A stretch of DNA of 64,000 bases from Paenibacillus tuaregi (GCF_900086655.1 NZ_LT575476.1:3135869-3199868), one strand, 5' to 3'; counted from the stretch's first letter, positions 17,735 through 26,674 are shown. The notes: generated by a model from the letters alone, not told the origin. Translations and numbers: made by a program.

Positions 17735-18469
17735 TCAGCCTGTTGTTATGCCAAGTTCCTCTTCAGTGTTGTCTGGTTCAGTACAGCAAGAAGGTCTGAA
17801 TTTCCAAAGAGAACTCAGAGCCATCACAATTAAGATAAGCAGCACATCCATGAACAGGACTGTAAGCACTGGATGATCCTGAATGACCATCACACCAAGC
17901 ATCGCTCCCATCATGCCCCCCATAATACCGGACAGCATGCCGTCGAGCACAGCCAACATGCTCAGCCTCCTGCCGGCTGCATAACCGGTTAACAGCCCGA
18001 ATGCCACACCAACCCAAGTGGAAGCGAACATGGTCTCCAGCATAACCCCTGCCACAGTGCCTACCACTAGTCCGGCCATCATCGCAATTGCCATCGCCGC
18101 CATCATGCCGGACATCTGGGGCAGAGCATTTCCATATCTCCCGATTCTCGCAATAACAAACAAGGTGATCCCTAATGTAAAAAACACCGAGAAAATATAA
18201 ATACCCGTGCTCACCTCGGCAGGATAGGCCTCCGCCTGATCTGGATGGCTCTTATAAGTCTCAAGCCGCCCATTGTCTGCACCCGCTGTCTCCGGGTTCA
18301 TTTGACCCTGGGTGCTAAGAGTACTGGCGCCTGAACTTGTATCTGTGCTTGAACCATGATGGCTGTGATCATGAGCCGCTGAGGCAACCGTAGACGGTGC
18401 CGATACGCCCAGCAATATGAGGAGAATCATCCCCAACATCCATAATAGCTTCAGGTGGTTTTTAAGCAT
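17735..18469 (-). CDS. His/Met-rich polytopic membrane protein of unknown function
   Basis: 244 residues. After a signal-like first segment there is a His-rich stretch (AAHDHSHHGSSTDTSSG), then one segment (IYIFSVFFTLGITLFVIARIG) and a Gly/Met-rich bundle (MSGMMAAMAIAMMAGLVVG, GIMGGMMGAMLGVMVIQ) that recalls metal-transport helices, ending in a SCCTEPD tail. The ATG at 18469 has AAGGAGG nine bases upstream. It precedes the copper ATPase by 54 bases. A role in copper handling is suggested by His, Met and Cys content and by its neighbours; I do not recognise the family. Confidence 0.75.
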   Translation of the reverse strand: MLKNHLKLLWMLGMILLILLGVSAPSTVASAAHDHSHHGSSTDTSSGASTLSTQGQMNPETAGADNGRLETYKSHPDQAEAYPAEVSTGIYIFSVFFTLGITLFVIARIGRYGNALPQMSGMMAAMAIAMMAGLVVGTVAGVMLETMFASTWVGVAFGLLTGYAAGRRLSMLAVLDGMLSGIMGGMMGAMLGVMVIQDHPVLTVLFMDVLLILIVMALSSLWKFRPSCCTEPDNTEEELGITTG

Positions 18470-18596
18470 TACATTCCTCCTTGGGCATAAAATTCAGCGA
18501 TCTCGCCATCAACAAATATTGGATACTGTCTATATCATTGATCATACTGGCCAGAGCTTTGGTTAAGAATGACTCGAAAGAGCTATTAACCCTCAT
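18462..18596 (-). CDS. 44-aa small protein coupled to the membrane protein gene
   Basis: A short frame (MRVNSSFESFLTKALASMIN... ending KEECNA) stops at TAA inside ATGCTTAA, so it overlaps the next gene start by eight bases, the same arrangement seen between the nos genes. The AAGGAGG ribosome site of the next gene lies within its end. Its own ribosome site (AAAGGAA) is weak, and a TTG eight codons earlier is an alternative start. It has no recognised domain. Overlap and amino-acid composition argue for a real gene or for the surviving 3' end of one. Confidence 0.4.
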   Translation of the reverse strand: MRVNSSFESFLTKALASMINDIDSIQYLLMARSLNFMPKEECNA

Positions 18597-18802
18597 TTCC
18601 TTTGAAGGTTTAGTGAACAACGGGATTCAGTTACTTCCCATCGCTGTTGGTTTCGGATTTTTTGCCCGTTCAGATTCGCAAGCATGCAGGGATCTATCAA
18701 TAAAAACTGGTCAAACGGATAGTTTTTTTGTACAAAGTAAAATCTGCATCTTGTTTTTGTCCATTGAGTTATAGGACTAAATCTATTATTATCACCTCTA
18801 AA

Positions 18803-18817
18803 TGATAATGATTATCA
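18803..18817 (+). promoter_or_regulatory. Fur box (perfect 7-1-7)
   Basis: TGATAAT-G-ATTATCA is an exact match to the Bacillus Fur inverted repeat. It lies about 15 bases upstream of an AGGAGG ribosome site that now leads into a decayed siderophore-binding protein gene. It could also affect the divergent copper operon, whose first gene starts about 200 bases away. Confidence 0.85.
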
Positions 18818-18841
18818 TCGATAAATTATCCAGGAGGAAGA

Positions 18842-19333
18842 ATTAAGGATTATATAGGCCACGAAGTGGAGATCCCTGTTTCACCTCAGCGTGTCATTTT
18901 TGTCGGGGAAACGTTCGGTGATCTGTTAGCTCTTAAAGTGGATGCTGTCGGGGGCGGTTTTATCAAAGGATTCATCTTTGAGGAACAATTGAAACATATA
19001 GAGCAAATGACATATCCCATTAACCTGGAGAAGACGCTTGAACTTAATCCGGATATTATACTAACCGCCAATACGGATGAGAAAGAGTACAGTCAACTGG
19101 CCAAGATTGCACCAACGGTAACGTTTAATACGTTTGCTCCATTAGAAGAGCGCATAACGCTGCTTGGAGATCTTCTCGGCAGACAACAGCAGGCCAAAGA
19201 TTGGCTCGCCCAGTATAAGGCCAAAAATGACGCCATGTGGGAGCAGCTTCACAAGAGTGTGCTAAAAAATACGGCTCTTCTGGCCAAAGCATATAACTTA
19301 ACATTTAAGCCCTTGGTAGGGAATTATAGCTGA
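18842..19333 (+). pseudogene. Truncated iron-siderophore ABC substrate-binding protein
   Basis: The frame reads KDYIGHEVEIPVSPQRVIF and continues through GETFGDLLALKV, LELNPDIILTANTDEKEYSQL and APLEERITLLGDLLGRQQQAKDW, all typical of Fe-siderophore binding proteins (FecB/FhuD group). It has neither a signal peptide nor a lipobox, begins after AGGAGGAAGA at an ATT codon where a start would be expected (the next in-frame start is GTG 18866), and stops after about 160 residues where roughly 270-300 are usual. The end drifts away from the family after residue 140. The Fur box in front is intact. I read it as a deletion remnant of the binding-protein gene that served the nearby FecCD permeases. 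Confidence 0.7.
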
Positions 19334-19476
19334 TCTGAAGCCTGGGTAAGCCACGATACCAGCTGAGCCGAGTCGATTGCAGAATCCTTGCGGAGCTTCA
19401 ATGTCTTACTCTCTGGCAGGCCATCAAACATTTGGCAATCATTTCTTTGATTTCCGTAAATGGCCCGTCTGTTCAC
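19324..19476 (-). pseudogene. 50-codon C-terminal gene remnant, unknown family
   Basis: On the minus strand a coding-like frame from GTG 19476 (VNRRAIYGNQRND...) ends ...QLVSWLTQASDQL at 19324. It can be read further back to an upstream stop without a better start. It overlaps the 3' end of the plus-strand binding-protein remnant by ten bases. I do not recognise the family. The abutting of two partial genes points to a past deletion. Confidence 0.3.
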
Positions 19477-19605
19477 CTTGGCCTTCCCGCCAGACTCGGG
19501 ATAAGAAATTCAGATTACACTTGAGCTTGGCTGCAGACCACCAGGAGCAAGCAGCACGCCTGCTTTGGCTAATGCCTCATTCTTGCTTTGCTAATTACAA
19601 AAAAA

Positions 19606-19673
19606 TCCCCCTGCCCGGTCGCCGTAGAGAAGCCCTGTTCCGGGCTTCCCGGCTAATGCCGCCGAGAGGGGGA
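19606..19673 (-). terminator. Terminator after the ferredoxin-NADP reductase gene
   Basis: Outer stem TCCCCCT/AGGGGGA encloses an inner perfect hairpin GAAGCCC-GGAACA-GGGCTTC (read on minus). Seven T residues follow on the minus strand at 19605-19599. The 60 bases between it and the gene hold short repeats (CCTTACACCTG twice and CCTTGTAC twice) of no clear function. Confidence 0.8.
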
Positions 19674-19732
19674 ATGCACCTTACACCTGTACCTTACACC
19701 TGGGCCTTGTACTTTCCACCTTGTACCTTAAC

Positions 19733-20773
19733 TTACTTCTGTTCCGCTGTCTCAAGCTCCCGGTTCTTCTCATCGAACCGGTTATTATGCGAGGACACAT
19801 AGGCAACCTCTGGTGCCGCAGGGTCCATATACAGCTTGGCGCTATTGACCGCAAGAACCGCATCCGGGAAAGCCCCCGCAATCAGGTTGACTTTACTGTC
19901 ATAAGCCGCAAAGTCACCAGCGGCAAATATACCCGGCAGGTTAGTGGCAAGCTTGCTGCTAGTGAACACATTCCAATCATTCATGTTCAATCCCCAGCCG
20001 GTAATTCCGCCAAAATCTGCTTTCAGCCCGTGATTGACAATAACAGCATCAACCTCCAGCCGCTCAGTCTCCTCACGGTCCACATGGCGGATGCTAACTT
20101 TCTCAATAGTTCTGCCATCACTGCTGTGCAGATTTGCTACCACATGACGGGTACGAACATCCACCGTGGACTCCTTCATGCGCACAATATTTTTCTCATG
20201 GCCGCCAAAGCGATCCTGACGGTGCACGACAGTGACCTGGGCCGCAATGGGTTCCAACTCGTTAGCCCAATCTACTGCGGAATTTCCACCTCCGGAGATC
20301 AGTACCTTTTTCCCGCGAAAAGCCTCAATCTCCTGAACCGTATAATGAAGATTAGTCACTTCAAAGCGTTCCGCCCCTTCAATCTCCAGCTTGGCCAACT
20401 TGAGAATACCACGTCCTACAGCAAGGATGACGGTACGCGTCCAGTGTTTTTCCCCAGACTCGGTGATAAGCAGGTAGGTCCCGTCCTCCTGCCTTTCCAG
20501 CCCGGTGATTTGTTGCCCGAACACCAAGGTCGGATCAAACACCATAGTCTGCTGCTCCAGCTGTCTGATCAATTGTTCACACTGGATTGGCGCAAAACCG
20601 CCGACATCCCAGATCATTTTCTCCGGGTAAATGCGCATACGCCCGCCCAGCTCATCCTTCGCTTCGATCAGCTTGGTCTTCATATCCCTCATTCCACTAT
20701 AAAAGGCGGCATACATTCCTGCAGGTCCCCCGCCAATAATGGTCACATCGTATAATTCCAAAGAACTTGTCAT
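19733..20773 (-). CDS. Ferredoxin/flavodoxin-NADP(+) reductase, thioredoxin-reductase-like type (YumC/YcgT)
   Basis: Two Rossmann motifs are visible, FAD-binding [16 protein letters not shown] at the N-terminus and NADPH-binding [17 protein letters not shown] in the middle, with the C-terminal [22 protein letters not shown]. There is no CxxC, so it is a ferredoxin-NADP reductase rather than thioredoxin reductase. Length 346 fits. ATG 20773 follows GGAGGGAACGGG. Encoded after two FecCD permeases behind a Fur box, it may provide electrons to release iron from imported ferric siderophore, as proposed for the Fur-controlled Bacillus YcgT. Confidence 0.9.
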   Translation of the reverse strand: MTSSLELYDVTIIGGGPAGMYAAFYSGMRDMKTKLIEAKDELGGRMRIYPEKMIWDVGGFAPIQCEQLIRQLEQQTMVFDPTLVFGQQITGLERQEDGTYLLITESGEKHWTRTVILAVGRGILKLAKLEIEGAERFEVTNLHYTVQEIEAFRGKKVLISGGGNSAVDWANELEPIAAQVTVVHRQDRFGGHEKNIVRMKESTVDVRTRHVVANLHSSDGRTIEKVSIRHVDREETERLEVDAVIVNHGLKADFGGITGWGLNMNDWNVFTSSKLATNLPGIFAAGDFAAYDSKVNLIAGAFPDAVLAVNSAKLYMDPAAPEVAYVSSHNNRFDEKNRELETAEQK

Positions 20774-20866
20774 CCCGTTCCCTCCTGGCTTGTAATGGAC
20801 TGAAATCTTTATCCTATTTCTTGAATGATCGGTATCTTACAGCAACCGCAATGCGCGGTAGGCTGG

Positions 20867-21898
20867 TTATCTTGTTTTGGACAACAAATATAGGAAATAA
20901 GGGGTGCCGACTACCGCAACCACTATACCTGTAGGGACCTCAGTAGGCTGAAGAATAATTCGTGCGATGGTATCCGACACCACCACAAGCAATGAGCCTG
21001 CCAGTGCAGAGACAGGAATGAGAATCTGATGCTTCGTCCCGACAAGCCGTCTGGCCAAGTGCGGGCCGAGCAGACCAACGAATCCAATTCCACCGCTGAC
21101 GGAGACACATGCTCCTGCCAGAGCCACAGCTGCACCAAGCAGTCTCAGTCTTTCCCTCTCTACAGGTGCCCCAAGACCGGCTGCGGTCATATCTCCCAGG
21201 TTCAACACATTCAATACACGCGACTTATAAATAACATACGGAATTAACAGCAGTATCCAAGGCAGCAGCGCAAGCACAAACTTCCAATTGCTGCCCCAGA
21301 TACTGCCTGCCACCCAGGTGGCTACAAACTGGTATTTCTCAGGGTTAAGCCTTAAAGTAAGCACAATCGTCGCTGCGCTGGTTCCAGCCGCAACCGCAAT
21401 CCCTGTCAGAAGCAAACTTGTTGGCAGCAATCCACGATGCCGTTTATAGGCAAGTCCATAAATTAGCGCTGCCGTCATTCCCGCTCCTAGAAGCGCAAGA
21501 ACCGGCAGCAGAAATACCGGTGCAGAGGACGTGCTCGGATAGAACGAGATAAATAGCAGAACAGCAAGCCCCGCACCTGAATTAATGCCCAAGATCCCGG
21601 GATCAGCCAAAGCATTGCGTGAGACACCCTGCATAATACAACCGGATACGGCCAGACCGGCTCCAATCAACACAGAAATGACTATCCGCGGCAGACGAAA
21701 ATCAAATAGAATCAGAGACTGTTTCTGGGTTCCCTGGCCTAGTAGGGTATACATCAATTCTAGGGGTGATAAACGAATATACCCGGTATTCATGCTAATG
21801 ATAAATGCGGCAATGATAAGCATTCCTAGTGTAAGGACTACCTTAATATTCCTTCTTCCAGCCTGCCTTTCCTTTATAAGTCCAGAGGAACTCCCCAT
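20867..21898 (-). CDS. FecCD-family iron-siderophore ABC permease (second subunit)
   Basis: 343 residues, about nine membrane segments, with family stretches FDFRLPRIVISVLIGAGLAVSGCIMQG, NALADPGILGINSGAGLAV and GFVGLLGPHLARRLVG. The ATG at 21898 overlaps the stop of the partner gene (TAATG) and is preceded by GGAGGGAACTGT. The two permeases should form a heterodimer. No ATPase is encoded with them, so a shared ATPase such as the Bacillus YusV type is expected from elsewhere. Confidence 0.95.
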   Translation of the reverse strand: MGSSSGLIKERQAGRRNIKVVLTLGMLIIAAFIISMNTGYIRLSPLELMYTLLGQGTQKQSLILFDFRLPRIVISVLIGAGLAVSGCIMQGVSRNALADPGILGINSGAGLAVLLFISFYPSTSSAPVFLLPVLALLGAGMTAALIYGLAYKRHRGLLPTSLLLTGIAVAAGTSAATIVLTLRLNPEKYQFVATWVAGSIWGSNWKFVLALLPWILLLIPYVIYKSRVLNVLNLGDMTAAGLGAPVERERLRLLGAAVALAGACVSVSGGIGFVGLLGPHLARRLVGTKHQILIPVSALAGSLLVVVSDTIARIILQPTEVPTGIVVAVVGTPYFLYLLSKTR

Positions 21899-22953
21899 TA
21901 CAGTTCCCTCCTTTCCTTACGCGCCAGGTAAAGGAAGAATGGAACACCCAAGAGGGCAATCACAGCTCCCAGTGGTGTTTCATAGGGCGGGTTGACCATC
22001 CTGGCCGCCAGATCGGCCATAATCACCAGCAAGCTGCCCAACACGGCGGAGCATGGGATAATCCAGCGGAAATCAACTCCTACCAAATAGCGGGTGATAT
22101 GCGGAATAAGCAGTCCGACAAAACCCACAGCACCGACAACCGACACGGCTGCCCCGGCGAGGATCCATACGATAATCGTTCCGGCCAGCTTAACCAGCAC
22201 AGTCCGCTGACCCAGCCCCCGTGAAATGTCCTCACCCAGACTTAACATGGTAATAGACCGGGACAGCATAACAGCGCCCGCGAGCGCAGCAGCGATCCAG
22301 GGAAACATAATTTCAAGTTGGTCCCATTTGGTTCCTGCCACACCTCCGGCATACCAGAACGCCAAGTCCTGTCCGATCCGGAAATACAGGGCAATGCCTT
22401 CACTTAACGCAGACATTAACGCGCTTAGCGCCGCGCCCGCCAATACCAGACGTACCGGGCTCAAACCGCCTCTGGACATGGAACCTATTCCATATACCAG
22501 GCCGGCGCCAATACCCGCTCCGAGAAACGAGAACAAGATCAAGTACATAAACGGCAGTCCAGGGAAAAAAGCAAAACAAACCGCCAGCATGAACCCTGAG
22601 CCTGCGTTAAGTCCGAGCAGCCCGGAATCCGCAAGCGGGTTGCGGGTCATGCCCTGCATGATAGCCCCCGCCACCGCAAAGCTGGCTCCTATCATCGCCC
22701 CACCCAGCACACGCGGCAGACGCAATTCCATAATGATCTGATGCTGGACCAGATCGGGATTATAATGAAAAACCGCATCCCATACAAAGCTGAACTTGAT
22801 ATCTGCCGCTCCGAATGAAACAGACAGCGCGATACTGAACACAAGGGCAGCCAATCCTCCAATCAGAATTAGAACTACCGCCCAAGGGCGTGTCCGCAGC
22901 TTGGCCCTACCTTTTGCCTCTTGCTTATATAGATAATCTGCCGTCCGAGCCAT
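21898..22953 (-). CDS. FecCD-family iron-siderophore ABC permease (first subunit)
   Basis: About 350 residues with the family motifs ELRLPRVLGGAMIGASFAVAG, NPLADSGLLGLNAGSGFML and GFVGLLIPHITRYLVG. The ATG at 22953 is used; the in-frame GTG at 22962 lies inside the AAGGTGGAGG ribosome site. It is the first gene of permease-permease-reductase and has a Fur box 42-56 bases upstream. The binding protein that would normally complete this set survives only as a fragment at 18842-19333. Confidence 0.95.
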   Translation of the reverse strand: MARTADYLYKQEAKGRAKLRTRPWAVVLILIGGLAALVFSIALSVSFGAADIKFSFVWDAVFHYNPDLVQHQIIMELRLPRVLGGAMIGASFAVAGAIMQGMTRNPLADSGLLGLNAGSGFMLAVCFAFFPGLPFMYLILFSFLGAGIGAGLVYGIGSMSRGGLSPVRLVLAGAALSALMSALSEGIALYFRIGQDLAFWYAGGVAGTKWDQLEIMFPWIAAALAGAVMLSRSITMLSLGEDISRGLGQRTVLVKLAGTIIVWILAGAAVSVVGAVGFVGLLIPHITRYLVGVDFRWIIPCSAVLGSLLVIMADLAARMVNPPYETPLGAVIALLGVPFFLYLARKERREL

Positions 22954-22994
22954 AGCCTCCACCTTTTATTACAATTGAGATCATTCTGTGATAT

Positions 22995-23009
22995 TGATTC
23001 TCATTATCA
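22995..23009 (-). promoter_or_regulatory. Fur box in front of the FecCD operon
   Basis: On the minus strand TGATAAT-G-AGAATCA matches the 7-1-7 Fur consensus at 12 of 14 arm positions, and the symmetry continues outward (ATATTGAT...ATCAATAT). It lies 42 bases before the start codon. Confidence 0.85.
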
Positions 23010-23123
23010 ATATTAAATTGATCATCCTCTACATGGCAATGGACAAAACCAAGCTCAATCTTTGTACTTTTCCCATATGGCTCTCCCCATTGAAGTTTAC
23101 ACTCTCATAAGAACGTGAAAAAA

Positions 23124-23151
23124 ACACCCCACGGCAGACGCCATGCGGTGT
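23124..23151 (-). terminator. Terminator of the nos (NO synthase) gene
   Basis: A 12-bp stem with two mismatches (ACACC.CA.GGC with GCC.TG.GGTGT) and a 4-base loop is followed on the minus strand by seven T residues. Confidence 0.85.
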
Positions 23152-23213
23152 ATAAACAAGAAGATTCCTTATGTAAATATGAACGGTTAGTCATTCTCTA
23201 GGGCCTAATCTCC

Positions 23214-24467
23214 CTACTCCTTGTGAAATGGGCAGCGTAAGGCTGCACCAGCTTCTACAGAAGGTGCTCCGGAGTTCTTCTGGCTTGGGAAATCAGCAGC
23301 ACCATTATCCTGCCCCGGGCGCATAGGGTGCTCTGGCTTCTCTGGCTGCTCCGCGTGATTCGCCGGCCCTATCAAATAAGGAGCTGTCTGATACTCCAGA
23401 CTGGGTTTCACCTGCAAATCATTATAACTGTTATGCCAGATCTGAGTTGCGGCCGGGGACATCGGGGGGATCAGCCACGACCAACGGCCGGACACAGTCC
23501 TTCCGGCCTCTTCCTCCTGCTTCGCAAAACGGATGAACTGATCCGAAGCCGTATGATGATCCACAATACTGACTCCTTGTTGCTTGAAGGAATGCAGCAC
23601 GGCCCGATTCAACTCAACAAGCGCCCGATCCTTCCACAGGGAAGTGTTCGTGGTCATATCCAGACCGAACACCTCGGCTACAGCCGGCAGCATGTTGTAC
23701 CTATGAACATCGGCAAGATTCCTTGCACCGATCTCTGTCTCCATGTACCAGCCATTAAAAGGCGCAGCCGGGTAGGTTATGCCCCCAATCTCCAGCCTCA
23801 TATCCGATATCATGGGCACGGCATACCAACGTAGTCCCAGATCTGCAAATGCCGCTACCTCGGGATGCACCAAAGGAACCTCCAAAATATATGACTCAGG
23901 AATAGGAAACCATTGGGGCTTCCGATCACCCAACTGAATCACTAGCGGCAGCACATCAAATGGTGTGCCTTCTCCCCGCCAGCCCAGCTTCAGGCATTCC
24001 TTCGTCAATGCGGTTGAAGCGGGATCTCCGATAACTCCATGCTCTGTCTCATATCCAGCGTAGCGGATTAGCTGATGATTCCAGATTCGGACCGGTGTCT
24101 TCCCCTCATGCAAAGGCGCAAACAGAGTCATCAAAGGCCGGAGCCGCCCATGATTAGTCGCCCATTCCATGTGCTGAAGCAGCGCTTCAGCTACCCCGGC
24201 TTCAGTAGATACGTCCCTTCTATCCAACACTTCAAGAGAAGGCCAGAATAACCGTCCAACACATTTGGCACTGTTGCGCCAAGCCATCTTAGCGCCATGG
24301 ACCAATTCTTCATAGGTATGTGTGTATGAGCCATGCCTTTGTAAGTCCTGTTTTATTAAAGCAAGCCTGTTCTCCGTCTCCGGGGAGGATTTCCCCAGCT
24401 CTTGGTAACAAATTCGGATAAATTGTTCAGCTTCTTGCCACATCGTATTGTCCCTCGGTAGTAACAT
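23214..24467 (-). CDS. nos: Bacterial nitric oxide synthase oxygenase
   Basis: The protein is the oxygenase domain only: heme thiolate in [12 protein letters not shown] (Cys about residue 69), substrate-binding [12 protein letters not shown], and the pterin-side [16 protein letters not shown]. It oxidises arginine to citrulline and NO, using a cellular reductase since no reductase domain is fused. The C-terminus carries an extra Pro/Glu-rich tail of about 55 residues ending ALRCPFHKE, longer than in Bacillus NOS (about 363 residues). I start at the ATG at 24467 behind AGGGAAAGC; a TTG at 24485 is the longer option. It stands alone, with its own terminator. Confidence 0.96.
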   Translation of the reverse strand: MLLPRDNTMWQEAEQFIRICYQELGKSSPETENRLALIKQDLQRHGSYTHTYEELVHGAKMAWRNSAKCVGRLFWPSLEVLDRRDVSTEAGVAEALLQHMEWATNHGRLRPLMTLFAPLHEGKTPVRIWNHQLIRYAGYETEHGVIGDPASTALTKECLKLGWRGEGTPFDVLPLVIQLGDRKPQWFPIPESYILEVPLVHPEVAAFADLGLRWYAVPMISDMRLEIGGITYPAAPFNGWYMETEIGARNLADVHRYNMLPAVAEVFGLDMTTNTSLWKDRALVELNRAVLHSFKQQGVSIVDHHTASDQFIRFAKQEEEAGRTVSGRWSWLIPPMSPAATQIWHNSYNDLQVKPSLEYQTAPYLIGPANHAEQPEKPEHPMRPGQDNGAADFPSQKNSGAPSVEAGAALRCPFHKE

Positions 24468-24596
24468 TGCTTTCCCTGCTTTCAACCAAATCTAGATAAA
24501 ATCTGCTTCGGGCTGTTCATCCAACTCACAGTACATTCTTCCCTTATGTTCTGCTGTGATTTAATTCATAGCTCAATTAAGGCTTACCAAGCTTAG

Positions 24597-25178
24597 TTAC
24601 CGGATTAAAGAAAGTATGCCATCTAGGGCGCTATTCATAAATGCCGGGTCAGGACTGGACTTCATTAGAACGGTCAAGCCAATAAACGAGATTAGCAAAG
24701 AGCGCGCTGTAGTAGAGATGTCCATAGCTGAATCGAGTTCACCCGATTGTATTCCCCTCTGCAGCGTCTCCTCAAAGATTGAAGCAAGCCGAAGCTGATG
24801 CTCAAGGGACATTTGTTCAAATCTGACATTATGCGGGGCAAGCTCTACGATCGTATTGATGCAAAAGCAGCCTCGTATGGCTTCATCTTCATCCCCCGTA
24901 CGGATGGTCTCTTCGAACAAAGCCCGAAATGCTTCACGTACAAAGGCCCCCTTCTCAAGCACACCGCGGACTGTCTCCTCATGAGCCGTGGTATATCTGT
25001 TTAACGCTTTTTCATAGAGTCCTTGTTTATCGCCAAAAGCAAGATATAGACTCGGCCGTTGAATCCCCATGGCGGCCGTCAAATCGCTTAAAGAAGAAGC
25101 CTCGTATCCCTTCTCCCAAAAGAGCCTCATTGCCGCGTCCAAGGCTTGCTCCTCATCAAATTCACGCTTTCTCACCAT
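24597..25178 (-). CDS. TetR/AcrR-family regulator of the divergent MFS gene
   Basis: N-terminal TetR helix-turn-helix (EEQALDAAMRLFWEKGYEASSLSDLTAAMGIQRPSLYLAFGDKQGLY) and an all-helical ligand domain containing a Cys pair (RGCFCINT). The ATG at 25178 has AAGAGGG six bases upstream; the frame can be extended to 25244 but the extension covers an operator. Its own leader and the divergent promoter carry matching ACCGTTCGGT-type boxes, so it probably represses itself and the exporter. Confidence 0.9.
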   Translation of the reverse strand: MVRKREFDEEQALDAAMRLFWEKGYEASSLSDLTAAMGIQRPSLYLAFGDKQGLYEKALNRYTTAHEETVRGVLEKGAFVREAFRALFEETIRTGDEDEAIRGCFCINTIVELAPHNVRFEQMSLEHQLRLASIFEETLQRGIQSGELDSAMDISTTARSLLISFIGLTVLMKSSPDPAFMNSALDGILSLIR

Positions 25179-25193
25179 TTCGAACCCTCTTTT

Positions 25194-25209
25194 CATATCG
25201 AACGGTATG
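25194..25209. promoter_or_regulatory. TetR operator in the regulator's own leader
   Basis: CATATCG-AA-CGGTATG is a near-perfect palindrome (one mismatch) sharing ACCGTTCG with the box at 25336-25347. It lies 16 bases upstream of the regulator ATG and overlaps the ribosome-binding region, which suggests autorepression. Confidence 0.6.
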
Positions 25210-25288
25210 TAATGAGTGTAGGCATCGCCGCTCTTCCTTGTCAATTGTCAATGAAGTGAACATTGGAATCCATCTTGAAAAGTCAGGA

Positions 25289-25318
25289 TTGACAAATAAC
25301 CTTCTGACAATTTATAGT
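25289..25318 (+). promoter_or_regulatory. Sigma-A promoter of the MFS gene
   Basis: TTGACA (25289-25294), 18-base spacer, TATAGT (25313-25318). Transcription would begin just before the operator at 25336-25347. Confidence 0.65.
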
Positions 25319-25335
25319 TAGCTAAAATCAAATTG

Positions 25336-25347
25336 TACCGTTCGGTA
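25336..25347. promoter_or_regulatory. TetR operator downstream of the MFS promoter
   Basis: TACCG-TT-CGGTA is a perfect palindrome lying around position +15 of the predicted transcript. It matches the second box near the tetR-type start. Confidence 0.7.
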
Positions 25348-25390
25348 TAATATACTCATCGGCACAATATGTTGACTGGGAGGGAGAAGA

Positions 25391-26674
25391 TTGCACACTC
25401 ACAATCTAAACGAAAATCAAAAAGAAAGCGGAAGATCCGATCGATGCAACGACGATTTAAGATCTGGCATCCATGAAGATTTAAGAGATCAAGCCATCGC
25501 TTTATCCGCTCCGGCCGGGTATTTGTCTCCCCGGTTGGCGCTGCTGTTTGCCGTGGCCGCCGGGCTTGCCGTAGCCAATATATATTTCGCCCAGCCGCTG
25601 CTGGATGCGATGGCCCTGGAATTCGGTATGGAGCCTGCTTGGGTTGGTTCTGTGATTACAGTTACACAGCTCTGTTATGCAGCTGGACTCCTGCTTCTCG
25701 TTCCGCTGGGTGACCTGCTTAACCGTCATCGGCTCATCCCCCTGCAAATGCTAATCTCTGTGGTAGCCCTATTGATTGTCGGGTTTTCACGTAATGAGAG
25801 TATGCTGTTTGCCGGGATGGCTGTCATCGGCCTGCTTGCCGTGGTAACCCAAACTCTCGTTGCCTTTGCGGCAGATCTCGCAAAGCCGGCCGAACGGGGC
25901 AGGATCGTTGGAATGGTCACAAGTGGTGTTGTGATCGGCATCCTGCTGGCAAGAACCTTTGCGGGAACCTTGACTGACCTGGCCGGCTGGAGATCTGTCT
26001 ATCTTGCCTCAGCCTGTCTAACTTTGATTTTAGCTGGTGTACTAAGCTTACTGCTTCCTAAGCCAACCGCCACAGCCAAGAGAATCTCTTATCTCCAACT
26101 GCTTCGCTCTGTGCTTCAGCTCTTCTTGGAAGAGCCGATTCTACGAATCCGGGCCGTGCTCGCTCTGCTGATCTTTGCCGCTTTCAGCATCTTATGGACT
26201 TCACTCGTCCTCCCTTTAAGCAGCCCTCCGCTCTCTCTATCCCATAGTGGCATTGGAGCATTTGGGCTGGCAGGGGCCGCTGGAGCACTTGGCGCTTCTA
26301 GAGCAGGACGGCTGGCGGACCGGGGATTGGGGCAGCGCACTACCGGCCTCGCCTTGGCCCTGCTGCTGGTTTCCTGGTTCCCCATCAGCCTCGTGCACCA
26401 ATCTTTGTTTGTGCTGGTCCTAGGAATAATCCTGCTCGATTTCGCTGTACAGGCGGTACATGTTACGAATCAAACCTTGATTCTGGCCACACGGCCGGAA
26501 GCCCGGAGCAGGCTTACAGCTGGGTATATGATCTTCTACTCCCTCGGCAGTGCAGCTGGGTCCATCTCATCTACCCATATATATGCCAGCAACGGGTGGT
26601 ATGGAGTATGTGGGCTGGGAGCCATGGTCAGCCTGCTTGCCCTCTTGTTCTGGGCGCTAACGCGCAAGAGATGA
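25391..26674 (+). CDS. MFS exporter (sugar/drug efflux type)
   Basis: 427 residues with about twelve membrane segments; the N-terminal half has AVAAGLAVANIYFAQPLLDAM and the loop LVPLGDLLNRHR, typical of a 12-segment MFS group. Start is TTG at 25391, six bases after GGGAG; the first 40 residues are hydrophilic. It is divergent from the TetR gene and shares its operators, so it probably exports the compound sensed by that regulator. The substrate is not evident. Confidence 0.88.
   Translation: MHTHNLNENQKESGRSDRCNDDLRSGIHEDLRDQAIALSAPAGYLSPRLALLFAVAAGLAVANIYFAQPLLDAMALEFGMEPAWVGSVITVTQLCYAAGLLLLVPLGDLLNRHRLIPLQMLISVVALLIVGFSRNESMLFAGMAVIGLLAVVTQTLVAFAADLAKPAERGRIVGMVTSGVVIGILLARTFAGTLTDLAGWRSVYLASACLTLILAGVLSLLLPKPTATAKRISYLQLLRSVLQLFLEEPILRIRAVLALLIFAAFSILWTSLVLPLSSPPLSLSHSGIGAFGLAGAAGALGASRAGRLADRGLGQRTTGLALALLLVSWFPISLVHQSLFVLVLGIILLDFAVQAVHVTNQTLILATRPEARSRLTAGYMIFYSLGSAAGSISSTHIYASNGWYGVCGLGAMVSLLALLFWALTRKR

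Noticed and set aside
18481..18774. 97-codon plus-strand frame in the gene-poor stretch
   Set aside because: No ribosome site, no recognisable domain, and it opposes the better-supported small ORF at 18462-18596.
19721..20755. 344-codon open frame on the plus strand
   Set aside because: Shadow of the ferredoxin-NADP reductase gene on the minus strand.
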